Shown piece by piece: positions 7,395 to 14,528 of a stretch of DNA of 17,963 bases (positions within the stretch are counted from its first letter, which is position 1; every line of letters starts with the position of its first letter). The translations under genes were made by a program, and so were the position numbers. The notes beneath the pieces were generated by a model. The model saw only the letters and a list, made by a program, of their open reading frames with translations, had not been told where the DNA came from and did not search any database. Source of the DNA: Flavobacteriaceae bacterium (GTDB lineage Bacteria > Bacteroidota > Bacteroidia > Flavobacteriales > Flavobacteriaceae); NCBI GenBank assembly GCA_002693605.1, contig NZQO01000029.1, forward strand, positions 1-17,963, written 5' to 3'.

Positions 7395-8520
7395 GACTCT
7401 TGTATTATTTTCATACGATTTCCCACCTTCTACTGGTGGAATTGCACGTCTTTGCAAGGAAATAGTAAGTCATTCTATCCAATATTATCACCACATAGAA
7501 GTGATAACAATAAAAAAAGACGGGCCCGCAAAAACTTTTATCGAAAATGATAATATTTCTGTGACATATTTGCCTCCTCAAAGAGGTTTAACCGAATGGG
7601 CAGCATTAAAAAAATTGCGATCCTTCAGAGCTAAAGATCAGATTGATGTACTTTGTGGTCTATGGCATCCAGAAGGGGCTCTGGCTCTACTTGCAGGGAT
7701 GGAGAATATCTTCGTATTAGCACACGGGGCCGAATTGTTGGCAGGTAATAACTATTTTCGTAAATATTTGTGGCATCCACTTTACGCGAAATGGGTGTTG
7801 GGAAAAGCAGATAAAATTATTGCCAATAGCAATTATACTCGTCAATTAGTTACGGAGATTAATGAAAGAGCAAAGGTGAGAGCATTGCCTTTAGGTGTCG
7901 ATACCGAATTTTTTAGACCTACAACTAACCAAGAAAAAAAAACAGGAAATTTTATGATCGTGACGGTATCACGAATTCTTCACTTTAAAGGCCATGATTT
8001 TGTACTAAAAGCTCTGGAGCAATTACCAAATAATATTAAACAAAAAATCGAGTGGCATATTGCTGGTAGGGGACCTTATTTGAAAGAACTAAAAAATTTA
8101 GTATCTCAAAGTACCGTGAAAGATCAAGTTGTTTTTCATGATTTTGTCCCAGATAAAATTTTACCCTCATTTTACAATATGGCGGATGTATTTATCCTAG
8201 CGACACGAATGGCAACGGTTTCGAATCAGGTAGAAGGTTTTGGTTTGGTTTTTTTGGAGGCACAAGCCTCTGGAATACCGGTTATAGGCACACGTACAGG
8301 GGGCATCCCTGATGCAATAGAAGATGAAAATGGGGGATGGTTAATAGATCAAGATAATTCTAAACAATTACAGGATATTTTGGAAAGATTAATAATCAAT
8401 CCTGATATACAGAAAAATGAAGGTAGAAATGCTAGAATTAGAGTAGAAGAGTCTTATACTTGGCAAAGCTACGTAACCGAACTTCAGAAAATTATTAATG
8501 ATACCAATAGAGTTATATAA
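7378..8520 (+). CDS. Glycosyltransferase family 4
   Basis: A 380-residue GT-B enzyme. FSYDFPPSTGGIARLCKEI (11-29) is the N-terminal glycine-rich loop and LAHGAELL (114-121) is typical of the family. Then come SRILHFKGHDFVLKAL (198-213) with the donor phosphate-binding Arg and Lys, HIAGRGPYLKELKNL, and the E-x7-E motif with Glu286 and Glu294 (EGFGLVFLE) followed by QASGIPVIGTRTGG. It resembles mannosyltransferase-type GT4 enzymes, but the sugar is not determinable. The start lies within the previous gene (17-base overlap) and the end overlaps the polymerase gene by 23 bases. Confidence 0.9.
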   Translation: MNSLTKTLVLFSYDFPPSTGGIARLCKEIVSHSIQYYHHIEVITIKKDGPAKTFIENDNISVTYLPPQRGLTEWAALKKLRSFRAKDQIDVLCGLWHPEGALALLAGMENIFVLAHGAELLAGNNYFRKYLWHPLYAKWVLGKADKIIANSNYTRQLVTEINERAKVRALPLGVDTEFFRPTTNQEKKTGNFMIVTVSRILHFKGHDFVLKALEQLPNNIKQKIEWHIAGRGPYLKELKNLVSQSTVKDQVVFHDFVPDKILPSFYNMADVFILATRMATVSNQVEGFGLVFLEAQASGIPVIGTRTGGIPDAIEDENGGWLIDQDNSKQLQDILERLIINPDIQKNEGRNARIRVEESYTWQSYVTELQKIINDTNRVI

Positions 8521-9589
8521 TACTATTTATTTCGTAGCTATAAGTGTTATCACCATCTTCACTATTTTACCCTTGTTGGATCATAGGCTACTTTCCTACT
8601 TTCCAAAAATAAATTTAAAAATAGGTGCAATAATTCTCTTATGCACTGTCATTCTTTTTATCGGTCTCAGAGATCCGATGGGACATTGGAGGTATTTTGG
8701 CGATACCAGTGCATATACACGGACCTATTTCGATATTAAACACGGTTATCGAACCGAATTTAACAAAGATCCTGGATTTTTTCTGTACATGAGAATTATA
8801 GCGAATGTTTTTCCCATAACGTTTTTCTATATACTTTCGGCCTGCTTTTATGTACTACTTCCACATATTACTTTCAGGAAATGGTTTGGAGAATATTCGT
8901 TTTTTGGATTAGTCGCTTTGGTGGTCAGTATGTCTTTCTGGCCCTTCGGAATAAATACTTTACGGAGTGGATTGGCCGCAGCAATTTTTATTTTTGCCTT
9001 ACAATTTCAAAAAAAAAAATGGTTAAAATGGATTTTTTTAATACTATCTGTTACTTTCCATAAGGGTATGTTATTGCCTTTTTTTGCATATATCCTGGCT
9101 CATTATTTGAAAAACACAAAAAGATTAGTTCAATTATGGATGCTTGCAATACCTCTTTCGTATTACTTTGGTAATGTCCTTGAAGAATATTTTAAGAATA
9201 TGCTTACGATGTCTAGTTTTCTTCAGGATAGTCGTGCAGATACCTATTTTGAGGAAAATCCCTATTTAGAGATCAAATTTCGATGGGATTTTATTGTTTA
9301 CAGCTCTATTCCAATCGCATTTGGATTATGGTATATTTATAAGAATCTTTTCAAGGAAAATTTGTATACAAGACTTGTAAATACATATATAATTGTAAAT
9401 ACGGTTTGGTTGATTTTAATGCGTGTTGCTTATACAGACCGTATTGCATATCTTTCTTGGTTTCTAATCCCAATATTATTGGTATACCCATTATTGCGCG
9501 ATGAAGTGCGCATTGGCTCAAAGACAAAGTTCTTATTTATCATTCTCATTTTAAATCTAAGCTTCACGATATTTATGAATATTAATTAA
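8498..9589 (+). CDS. EpsG-family / Wzy-like polysaccharide polymerase
   Basis: A 363-residue multi-pass membrane protein with about 10 hydrophobic segments. It carries the signature features of the EpsG family: GLRDP (56-60) followed by GDT (68-70) after the second membrane segment, NTLRSGLAAAIFIFAL (153-168), and SVTFHKGMLLPFF around 184-196, where related proteins usually have HKS or HQS. This family is taken to polymerise lipid-linked repeat units on the periplasmic face, working after Wzx. One such gene together with one flippase gene in the block supports a Wzx/Wzy-dependent pathway. It starts inside the preceding gene and ends nine bases before the next one. Confidence 0.82.
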   Translation: MIPIELYNTIYFVAISVITIFTILPLLDHRLLSYFPKINLKIGAIILLCTVILFIGLRDPMGHWRYFGDTSAYTRTYFDIKHGYRTEFNKDPGFFLYMRIIANVFPITFFYILSACFYVLLPHITFRKWFGEYSFFGLVALVVSMSFWPFGINTLRSGLAAAIFIFALQFQKKKWLKWIFLILSVTFHKGMLLPFFAYILAHYLKNTKRLVQLWMLAIPLSYYFGNVLEEYFKNMLTMSSFLQDSRADTYFEENPYLEIKFRWDFIVYSSIPIAFGLWYIYKNLFKENLYTRLVNTYIIVNTVWLILMRVAYTDRIAYLSWFLIPILLVYPLLRDEVRIGSKTKFLFIILILNLSFTIFMNIN

Positions 9590-9598
9590 AACTTTCGA

Positions 9599-10432
9599 AT
9601 GTTTAGTATTGTTCTCCCCCTTTATAATAAAGAATATTATATCTTAAAGACTGTAAAAAGTGTTTTAAATCAATCTTATGAGGAGTTTGAATTAATTATT
9701 ATCAACGATGGGTCTACCGATTCAAGTCTCGAAAAATTAGATTCAATTAAAGATAAGAGAATACGCTTAATCAATCAATCAAATCAGGGCGTGTCAATTT
9801 CTCGGAATCAAGGTATTAAAGAATCAAAATGTGAATATATTGCTTTTATTGACGCAGACGACATTTGGGATTCTAATTATTTATTAGAAATGAAGCAGCT
9901 GATATTCGAGTATCCCAAAGCAAAAATTTATGGTGCGAATTTTTACTTTGTAGATGGGAATAAAATAAAGACAGCAAATTCGGGTTTAAAACGAGGGTAT
10001 ACAGACAATTATTTTAGACTCGTAAGAAATAGTGTAGTCCTACATACATCATCAACAATCGTAAATAGCAAAGCTCTTCAAACGGTAGGTTTCTTTAATA
10101 GTTCAATAAAGAGAGGAGAAGATTTAGACTTGTTTGTTAGGTTAATTAGAAAATTCGAATTAGCATATTTACCTGAAGCAAAAAATAAATATTTTCTAAA
10201 TACTGAAAACTCTAGCAATCAGTTCGTTCCTCTACCTGAAGAGAGTTTTGCTTACCACGCAAAATTTACGGAGGACAGCAATTACTATGAAAAGCTATAT
10301 TTAGTAACTCTAATATGGAAAAAATTTTTTAAATATCTCCTCATTGATAAAAAGGTCCAATATGCATTTAGTTTACTATATAAGCAGAAATCAATAATGT
10401 TTAATTTTTTTTCTCTTTTATTTAATCATTGA
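9599..10432 (+). CDS. Glycosyltransferase family 2
   Basis: A 277-residue GT-A enzyme with a complete core: FSIVLPLYNKEYYILKTVKS at the start, NDGSTD at 36-41, GVSISRNQGI at 64-73, FIDADD at 83-88 (D-x-D metal site) and RGEDLDLFVRL from residue 172 in the acceptor and catalytic region. The last 40 residues are hydrophobic and aromatic and may anchor it to the membrane. It follows the polymerase gene by nine bases. A 170-base AT-rich gap separates it from the next gene, the only clear break in the AT-rich block. Sugar specificity is unknown. Confidence 0.9.
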   Translation: MFSIVLPLYNKEYYILKTVKSVLNQSYEEFELIIINDGSTDSSLEKLDSIKDKRIRLINQSNQGVSISRNQGIKESKCEYIAFIDADDIWDSNYLLEMKQLIFEYPKAKIYGANFYFVDGNKIKTANSGLKRGYTDNYFRLVRNSVVLHTSSTIVNSKALQTVGFFNSSIKRGEDLDLFVRLIRKFELAYLPEAKNKYFLNTENSSNQFVPLPEESFAYHAKFTEDSNYYEKLYLVTLIWKKFFKYLLIDKKVQYAFSLLYKQKSIMFNFFSLLFNH

Positions 10433-10602
10433 ATCTTAACTTAACCATTTTAAAAGTATATGACGAATAAATAGTTTGATTTATCTCAGCATTAATTTTC
10501 ATATTCTTCAGTTATTATATTAATAAATGACCTGTAATTTTAATATAATTTTTTTCCACTATGCTCTCGTGAAATCTTTTTCAAATTTTGCTCCTTATTA
10601 TT
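10433..10602. other. AT-rich intergenic gap
   Basis: This 170-base non-coding stretch sits before the ATP-grasp gene in an otherwise tightly packed block. I see no TAnnTTTG element and no convincing terminator stem. It may contain an internal promoter too weak to recognise, or mark a recombination join. Confidence 0.5.
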
Positions 10603-11661
10603 ATGATGAAGAATTTTAAAATTGCAATTTTTTATTCTGGAAACGGGCCTACACATTCAGGAAACTGGACCGGACCGTGGGTTGAATATTGTAAAAGACA
10701 TTCTTTGGTCTATCAAATTGTCGATCCAACGGATCTTAACATAATCCAAAAAGCTAAAACATTTGATGTATGCTTATGGCATTTCAGCGGCTATAATTAT
10801 ACTGAAATGCAATTGGCTCCAAGCATACTTCATTCGCTGGAGCATATTGGAAAATTGGTATTTCCAAATTTTAATGATTCTTGGCATTTTGATGATAAAA
10901 TCGCCCAGATGTATTTACTTCAAAATATTGACGCTCCGATACCACAATCATATGTGTTTTACTCGAATTCTAATATACAAGACTTTGTAAGGGGAAACCC
11001 TGAATTTCCTCTGATAGCTAAGCTTAAAAATGGTTCTGGCTCGCATAACGTTAAGATGATACAATCATCTAAACAATTATTCGACTATTCGAAAACTATG
11101 TTTTCAAAAGGATTTTCGAGCTCACCGAGCTTGATTTATAAATCTACGTCTAATATTCGATCTGCAAAGTCATTAAAAACTATGGTGAACAGGGCAAAAC
11201 GAATTCCAGAATTTTTACGTACACGCAGGAAGGCGTTGCAATTTCCCAAGGAGAAGGGGTATGTGTATCTACAGGAGTTTATACCCAATGACGGTTTCGA
11301 TTTAAAAGTGGTAGTGGTGGGAGATAAGCTTAGTTTTATCGGTAGATCGACCAGAAAAGGAGAATTTCGTGCATCGGGAGGCGGTTCACTCTTCTACGAT
11401 AAAAAATTTATTTCTAAAGAACTTATTTCGGTTGCCTTTGAAGTTAGCGATCGGTTAGGCGTTCAATGTATGGGGTATGATTTTGTAATAGATAACAGAA
11501 ATAACAAACCAATCATTATAGAGATGAGTTATGGTTTTTCGCATTCTGCTCTATTAGATGCTCAAGGATATTTTGACCGAAAGGGAAATTGGCATAATGA
11601 ACCTTTAAATGCACCCGAAGAAGTTTTACAGAATTTAATTAAAAAACGTGCCCAAACTTAA
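10603..11661 (+). CDS. ATP-grasp ligase of a polysaccharide locus
   Basis: A 352-residue protein from the ATG at 10603 (10606 also possible); an in-frame TTG at 10588 is a less likely start. The C-terminal two thirds are ATP-grasp. PLIAKLKNGSGSHNV (136-150) is the nucleotide lysine and glycine loop. YLQEFI (222-227) carries the adenine-hinge glutamate. FDLKVVVVGDK (232-242) resembles the RimK group. MGYDFVI (290-296) and IIIEMSYGF (304-312) supply the metal-binding acidic residues. The usual closing E-x-N reads E-M-S here (Ser309), and GYFDRKGNWHNEP follows, a tail I associate with uncharacterised ATP-grasp proteins of surface-glycan loci. These enzymes join a carboxylate to an amine through an acyl phosphate. 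A role in attaching an amino acid or similar group to the glycan is inference. It overlaps the next gene by 14 bases. Confidence 0.78.
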   Translation: MMKNFKIAIFYSGNGPTHSGNWTGPWVEYCKRHSLVYQIVDPTDLNIIQKAKTFDVCLWHFSGYNYTEMQLAPSILHSLEHIGKLVFPNFNDSWHFDDKIAQMYLLQNIDAPIPQSYVFYSNSNIQDFVRGNPEFPLIAKLKNGSGSHNVKMIQSSKQLFDYSKTMFSKGFSSSPSLIYKSTSNIRSAKSLKTMVNRAKRIPEFLRTRRKALQFPKEKGYVYLQEFIPNDGFDLKVVVVGDKLSFIGRSTRKGEFRASGGGSLFYDKKFISKELISVAFEVSDRLGVQCMGYDFVIDNRNNKPIIIEMSYGFSHSALLDAQGYFDRKGNWHNEPLNAPEEVLQNLIKKRAQT

Positions 11662-12826
11662 TCTCCTCCGTATCACCACCGTCCCCATGTCGCTAGACAA
11701 ATTATTGGAGGGGCAACTGCGGTTTATGCAGCAGCATTTTGAGGTGACGGCTATGAGCGCAGACCCAGAGGGATTGAAGCGAGTGGGAGAGAAGGAAGGT
11801 GTGCCGGTTTACAGTTTACCCTTAACCCGAAAAATTACACCCCTACGCGATGCAATGGCGGTGTGGCGGTTATATCGTTACCTCAAAAAAACAAAGCCTA
11901 CCATTGTACATACGCATACCCCCAAGGCGGGCATTGTCGGGATGCTGGCCGCGAAATTGGCGGGCGTGCCGCTACGCCTGCATACCGTGGCTGGCTTGCC
12001 GCTCATGGAAGCCAATGGCCCAAAGCGCAGCTTGTTAAATTCCGTCGAGAAAGCCACCTATGGCTACGCCACCCACGTATATCCCAATAGCAAGGGGCTG
12101 TACGATTATATTGTTTCCGAAGGATTGGTTCCACCCTCAAAACTAGCAATTATTGGGGCGGGCAGTAGCAACGGCATCGACACCTCACATTTTGATCCCG
12201 CGTTATTTGCTACGGAAGAAAAACGGCACCTTCGCCATACCTTACAGATCGACCCTAACAGTTTCGTATACGTATTCGTGGGCCGTTTGGTGGGCGACAA
12301 GGGGATCAACGAATTGGTACGGGCGTTCAAAAACCTTTCCGGGCAGTCAGACGGGGTGCCGCCAACCTTGCTGTTAGTAGGGCCCTTAGAACCCGAACTC
12401 GACCCCCTGCGTCCCGATACGCTAAGGGAAATAGACAATCATCCCCACATTGTATCGGTAGGGTACCAAGACGATGTTCGGCCCTATTTTGCCATCGCCA
12501 ATGCGTTGGTGTTTCCCAGCTATCGGGAGGGCTTTCCCAATGTGGTGCTGCAGGCCGGCGCAATGGGCCTGCCCGCTATCGTAACCGATATAAACGGGTG
12601 CAACGAAATCGTGGAAGATGGGCGTAACGGGCTGCTGGTCCAGCCAAAGGATGCCATATCCTTATACGACGCCATGCGGCGACTCGTGCACGACCGTGCC
12701 CTGTACGCCGACTTGGCCGCACACGCCCGACCGCAAATTACAGGTAGGTTCGAGCGTGCCCAGGTTTGGGAGGCGTTATTGGCAGAGTATCAACGGCTCC
12801 TGCGGGAGAAGGGTCTCTCGACCTAG
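11648..12826 (+). CDS. Glycosyltransferase family 4, CapM/PglA-like
   Basis: A 392-residue GT-B enzyme starting at GTG 11648, 14 bases inside the ATP-grasp gene. The start LLRITTVPMSLDKLLEGQL (6-24), VHTHTPKAGIVGMLAAKLAG (87-106) and LHTVAGLP (111-118) place it in the CapM/PglA-like group, which often acts early after the initiating phosphosugar transferase. The donor domain has VFVGRLVGDKGINELVRAF (209-227) and REGFPNVVLQAGAMGLP (293-309). The second Glu of E-x7-E is Gln302 here, which I recall as a common variant in Bacteroidota relatives. It is GC-rich (37/60 in the row at 12541), so the compositional switch falls at its start. It therefore marks the right conserved border of the cassette, though about 1.1 kb of repeats separates it from the sugar transferase gene. 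Confidence 0.9.
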   Translation: MPKLNLLRITTVPMSLDKLLEGQLRFMQQHFEVTAMSADPEGLKRVGEKEGVPVYSLPLTRKITPLRDAMAVWRLYRYLKKTKPTIVHTHTPKAGIVGMLAAKLAGVPLRLHTVAGLPLMEANGPKRSLLNSVEKATYGYATHVYPNSKGLYDYIVSEGLVPPSKLAIIGAGSSNGIDTSHFDPALFATEEKRHLRHTLQIDPNSFVYVFVGRLVGDKGINELVRAFKNLSGQSDGVPPTLLLVGPLEPELDPLRPDTLREIDNHPHIVSVGYQDDVRPYFAIANALVFPSYREGFPNVVLQAGAMGLPAIVTDINGCNEIVEDGRNGLLVQPKDAISLYDAMRRLVHDRALYADLAAHARPQITGRFERAQVWEALLAEYQRLLREKGLST

Positions 12827-12862
12827 TGACGGCTCTGTGGTTCCTTTAAAGGGACACTTTAA

Positions 12863-13152
12863 ATTCCCCCCTCGAGGGGGGTAGGGGGGTGTTGCCCGAA
12901 CATAGATTTATATGTTCTTTTTTGCCCCTCCAAAAAAGAACCAAAAAAAGAGGCCTTTTTCCTAGGAATTTGCGCGTTGCGCAACCGGCTCGAAAACTCC
13001 GCGAGCGCGCGGCGCTCTGTATCTCGGAGCTTTTCTCACCTATTCTTGGAAAAAGGGTGTTTCGGATACTATAAAGTAGATTTGGCTTTTACACCTATGT
13101 AATTTTTTAAGAGACAATTTCAATCTACCGCCTCAATGGGACATTAAATGGA
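12863..13152. repeat. Repeat unit 1 (complete, tail degenerate)
   Basis: The head palindrome CCCCCCTCGAGGGGGG lies at 12866-12881. A perfect 11-bp hairpin pairs GTTCTTTTTTG (12914-12924) with CAAAAAAGAAC (12931-12941) around CCCCTC. In the core, CCTTTTTCC (12954-12962) pairs with GGAAAAAGG (13048-13056) and encloses TTGCGC-GTT-GCGCAA, CTCCG (12997-13001) with CGGAG (13025-13029), and GAGCGC (13003-13008) with GCGCTC (13012-13017). The tail palindrome present in other units is eroded here. Confidence 0.8.
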
Positions 13153-13446
13153 TTCCCCCCCTTGAGGGGGGTTGGGGGGTGTTGCTCCGAACCTAGAGTT
13201 GTATGTTCTTTGTTGCCCCTCCAAAAAAGAACCAAAAAAAGAGGCCTTTTTCCCAGGAATTTGCGCGTTTTGCAACCGGCTCGAAAACTTCGCGAGCGCA
13301 TAGCGCTCTGTATTTCGAAGCTTTCCTTCGCCTCTTCTTGGAAAAAGGGACTTTCGGATACGTTGAAATAACGTGGGCTTTAACACCCCTGTGGTCCCCT
13401 CAAGGGGACAATTTTATTCTATCGTCTCAAAGGAAAAATCATCGGG
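13153..13446. repeat. Repeat unit 2 (complete, compensatory change)
   Basis: The head is at 13155-13171 with CTTGAG in place of CTCGAG. The first hairpin (13204-13214 with 13221-13231) has one mismatch. Outer core arms are at 13244-13252 and 13340-13348. The inner stem reads CTTCG (13288-13292) with CGAAG (13316-13320) where units 1 and 3 have CTCCG with CGGAG, so one base pair has changed on both sides. GAGCGC-ATA-GCGCTC is kept with a different loop. The tail palindrome is at 13394-13409. Confidence 0.8.
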
Positions 13447-13711
13447 ATTCCCCCCTCGAGGGGGGTTGGGGGGTGTTGCTCCGAATATAGATTTATATGT
13501 TCTTTTTTGCTCCTCCAAAAAAGAACCAAAAAAAGAGGCCTTTTTCCCAGGAATTTGCGCGTTGCGCAACCGGCTCGAAAACTCCGCGAGCGCGCAGCTC
13601 TCTGTATCTCGGAGCTTTTCTCACCTATTCTTGGAAAAAGGGTGTTTCGGATACTGTAAAGTAGATTTGGCTTTTACACCCCTGTGGTCCCCTCAAGGGG
13701 ACATTTAGGGG
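13447..13711. repeat. Repeat unit 3 (complete)
   Basis: The head palindrome is at 13450-13465. The hairpin at 13499-13509 with 13516-13526 is perfect. Outer core arms are CCTTTTTCC (13539-13547) and GGAAAAAGG (13633-13641). The inner stem is CTCCG (13582-13586) with CGGAG (13610-13614); the innermost stem has one mismatch. The tail palindrome at 13687-13702 is perfect, and the spacer after it is shorter than in unit 2. Confidence 0.8.
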
Positions 13712-13866
13712 ATTCCCCCCTCGAGGGGGGTTGGGGGGTGTTACGGAGACTCAAAATCCTCTTTCGCTTTTACACCCCTGTAGTCCCCTCAAGGGGACAA
13801 TTTTATTTTATCGTCTCAAAGTAAAATCATCGGGAATTCCCCCTAGAGGGGGGTTGGGGGGGTGGT
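13712..13866. repeat. Truncated repeat units 4 and 5
   Basis: Unit 4 keeps the head palindrome (13715-13730) and the tail palindrome (13783-13798), but the GTTCTTTTTTG hairpin and the nested core are missing. Unit 5 consists only of a diverged head (CCCCCTAGAGGGGGG from about 13839) with its G-runs. A precise loss of the core between retained ends suggests deletion by recombination between units. Confidence 0.7.
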
Positions 13867-13916
13867 AGGGAACAAAAGAACGGCCGAGTCAAATCTTTTG
13901 CGTTATTTTGCAATTC

Positions 13917-14528
13917 ATGTACCGCACCTTTGTAAAACCCATATGCGATAGGATGTTCGCACTGCTGGCTCTGTTGTTGCTGAGTCCGCTGCTCCTGCTT
14001 ACCGCACTCGCGCTATGGGGGGTGCAGGGCGGCAATCCGTTCTTTACCCAAGTGCGCCCCGGCAAGCGCGGCCGGCTATTTACCATCTTGAAGTTTAGGA
14101 CAATGACCAACGAGCGCGATGCAAATGGGGAACTCTTGGCAGATGCGGAACGGCTCACCCCCGTGGGGAACTTGGTACGGAAGAGCTCAATAGACGAGCT
14201 GCCACAGCTCATAAATGTGCTTATGGGCCAAATGAGCCTTGTGGGCCCCCGACCGCTATTGCCGGAGTACCTGCCGCTTTACTCGCCCCAGCAACGGCTG
14301 CGGCACGACGTGCTGCCCGGCATTACGGGCTGGGCGCAGGTACATGGGCGCAATGCCGTTAGCTGGGAAGAAAAATTGACGATGGATGTATGGTATGTGC
14401 ACCACCAAAGCTTGGCGCTCGACCTACAAATACTCCTGTTAACGGTAAAAAAGGTATTTTTACGCGAGGACATCAACACCGAAGGCGCGGCAACTACGCA
14501 TCGGTTTAAAGGTAGCAAGAAATCATGA
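13917..14528 (+). CDS. PglC-like phosphoglycosyl transferase (initiating sugar transferase)
   Basis: A 203-residue monotopic membrane enzyme of the small PglC type that transfers a sugar phosphate from a UDP-sugar to undecaprenyl phosphate, starting each repeat unit. One N-terminal hydrophobic segment (about 14-36) contains Ser23-Pro24, the position of the helix break in the re-entrant membrane helix of Campylobacter PglC. ILKFRTM (57-63), SSIDELPQLINVL (90-102) with the Asp93-Glu94 catalytic dyad, MSLVGPRPLLPEYLPLY (106-122) and PGITGWAQVHGRNAVSWEEK follow the family exactly. The start is taken at ATG 13917 (MYRTFVKP); the in-frame TTG at 13908 is less likely. It is very GC-rich (44/60 in the row at 14281) and overlaps the acetyltransferase gene by four bases. 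Sugar specificity is probably a diamino or N-acetyl sugar by analogy. Confidence 0.93.
   Translation: MYRTFVKPICDRMFALLALLLLSPLLLLTALALWGVQGGNPFFTQVRPGKRGRLFTILKFRTMTNERDANGELLADAERLTPVGNLVRKSSIDELPQLINVLMGQMSLVGPRPLLPEYLPLYSPQQRLRHDVLPGITGWAQVHGRNAVSWEEKLTMDVWYVHHQSLALDLQILLLTVKKVFLREDINTEGAATTHRFKGSKKS

Larger units (their letters stand above)
12837..13866. repeat. Tandem array of about 290-base palindromic repeats
   Basis: The whole gap between the GT4 gene and the sugar transferase gene is a tandem repeat array: three near-complete units (about 12863-13152, 13153-13446, 13447-13711), one unit lacking its core (13712-13835), and a head only (13836-13866). Each unit starts with a CCCCCCTCGAGGGGGG-type palindrome followed by a second G-run. 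It continues with a GTTCTTTTTTG hairpin and a nested hairpin core of about 104 bases, and ends with the palindrome GTCCCCTCAAGGGGAC. Bases 12837-12862 look like the tail of a further unit. Open frames across the array are read in several phases and look like repeat-derived noise. No transposase or spacer pattern is present. Confidence 0.85.

Noticed and set aside
12889..13708. Small proteins encoded in the repeat array
   Set aside because: The open frames occur in several phases and on both strands of the same repeat, translate palindromes and homopolymer runs, and show no domain or start context.
12837..13866. CRISPR array
   Set aside because: Units are about 290 bases long, nearly identical throughout and built of palindromes; there are no short repeats with unique spacers and no cas genes.
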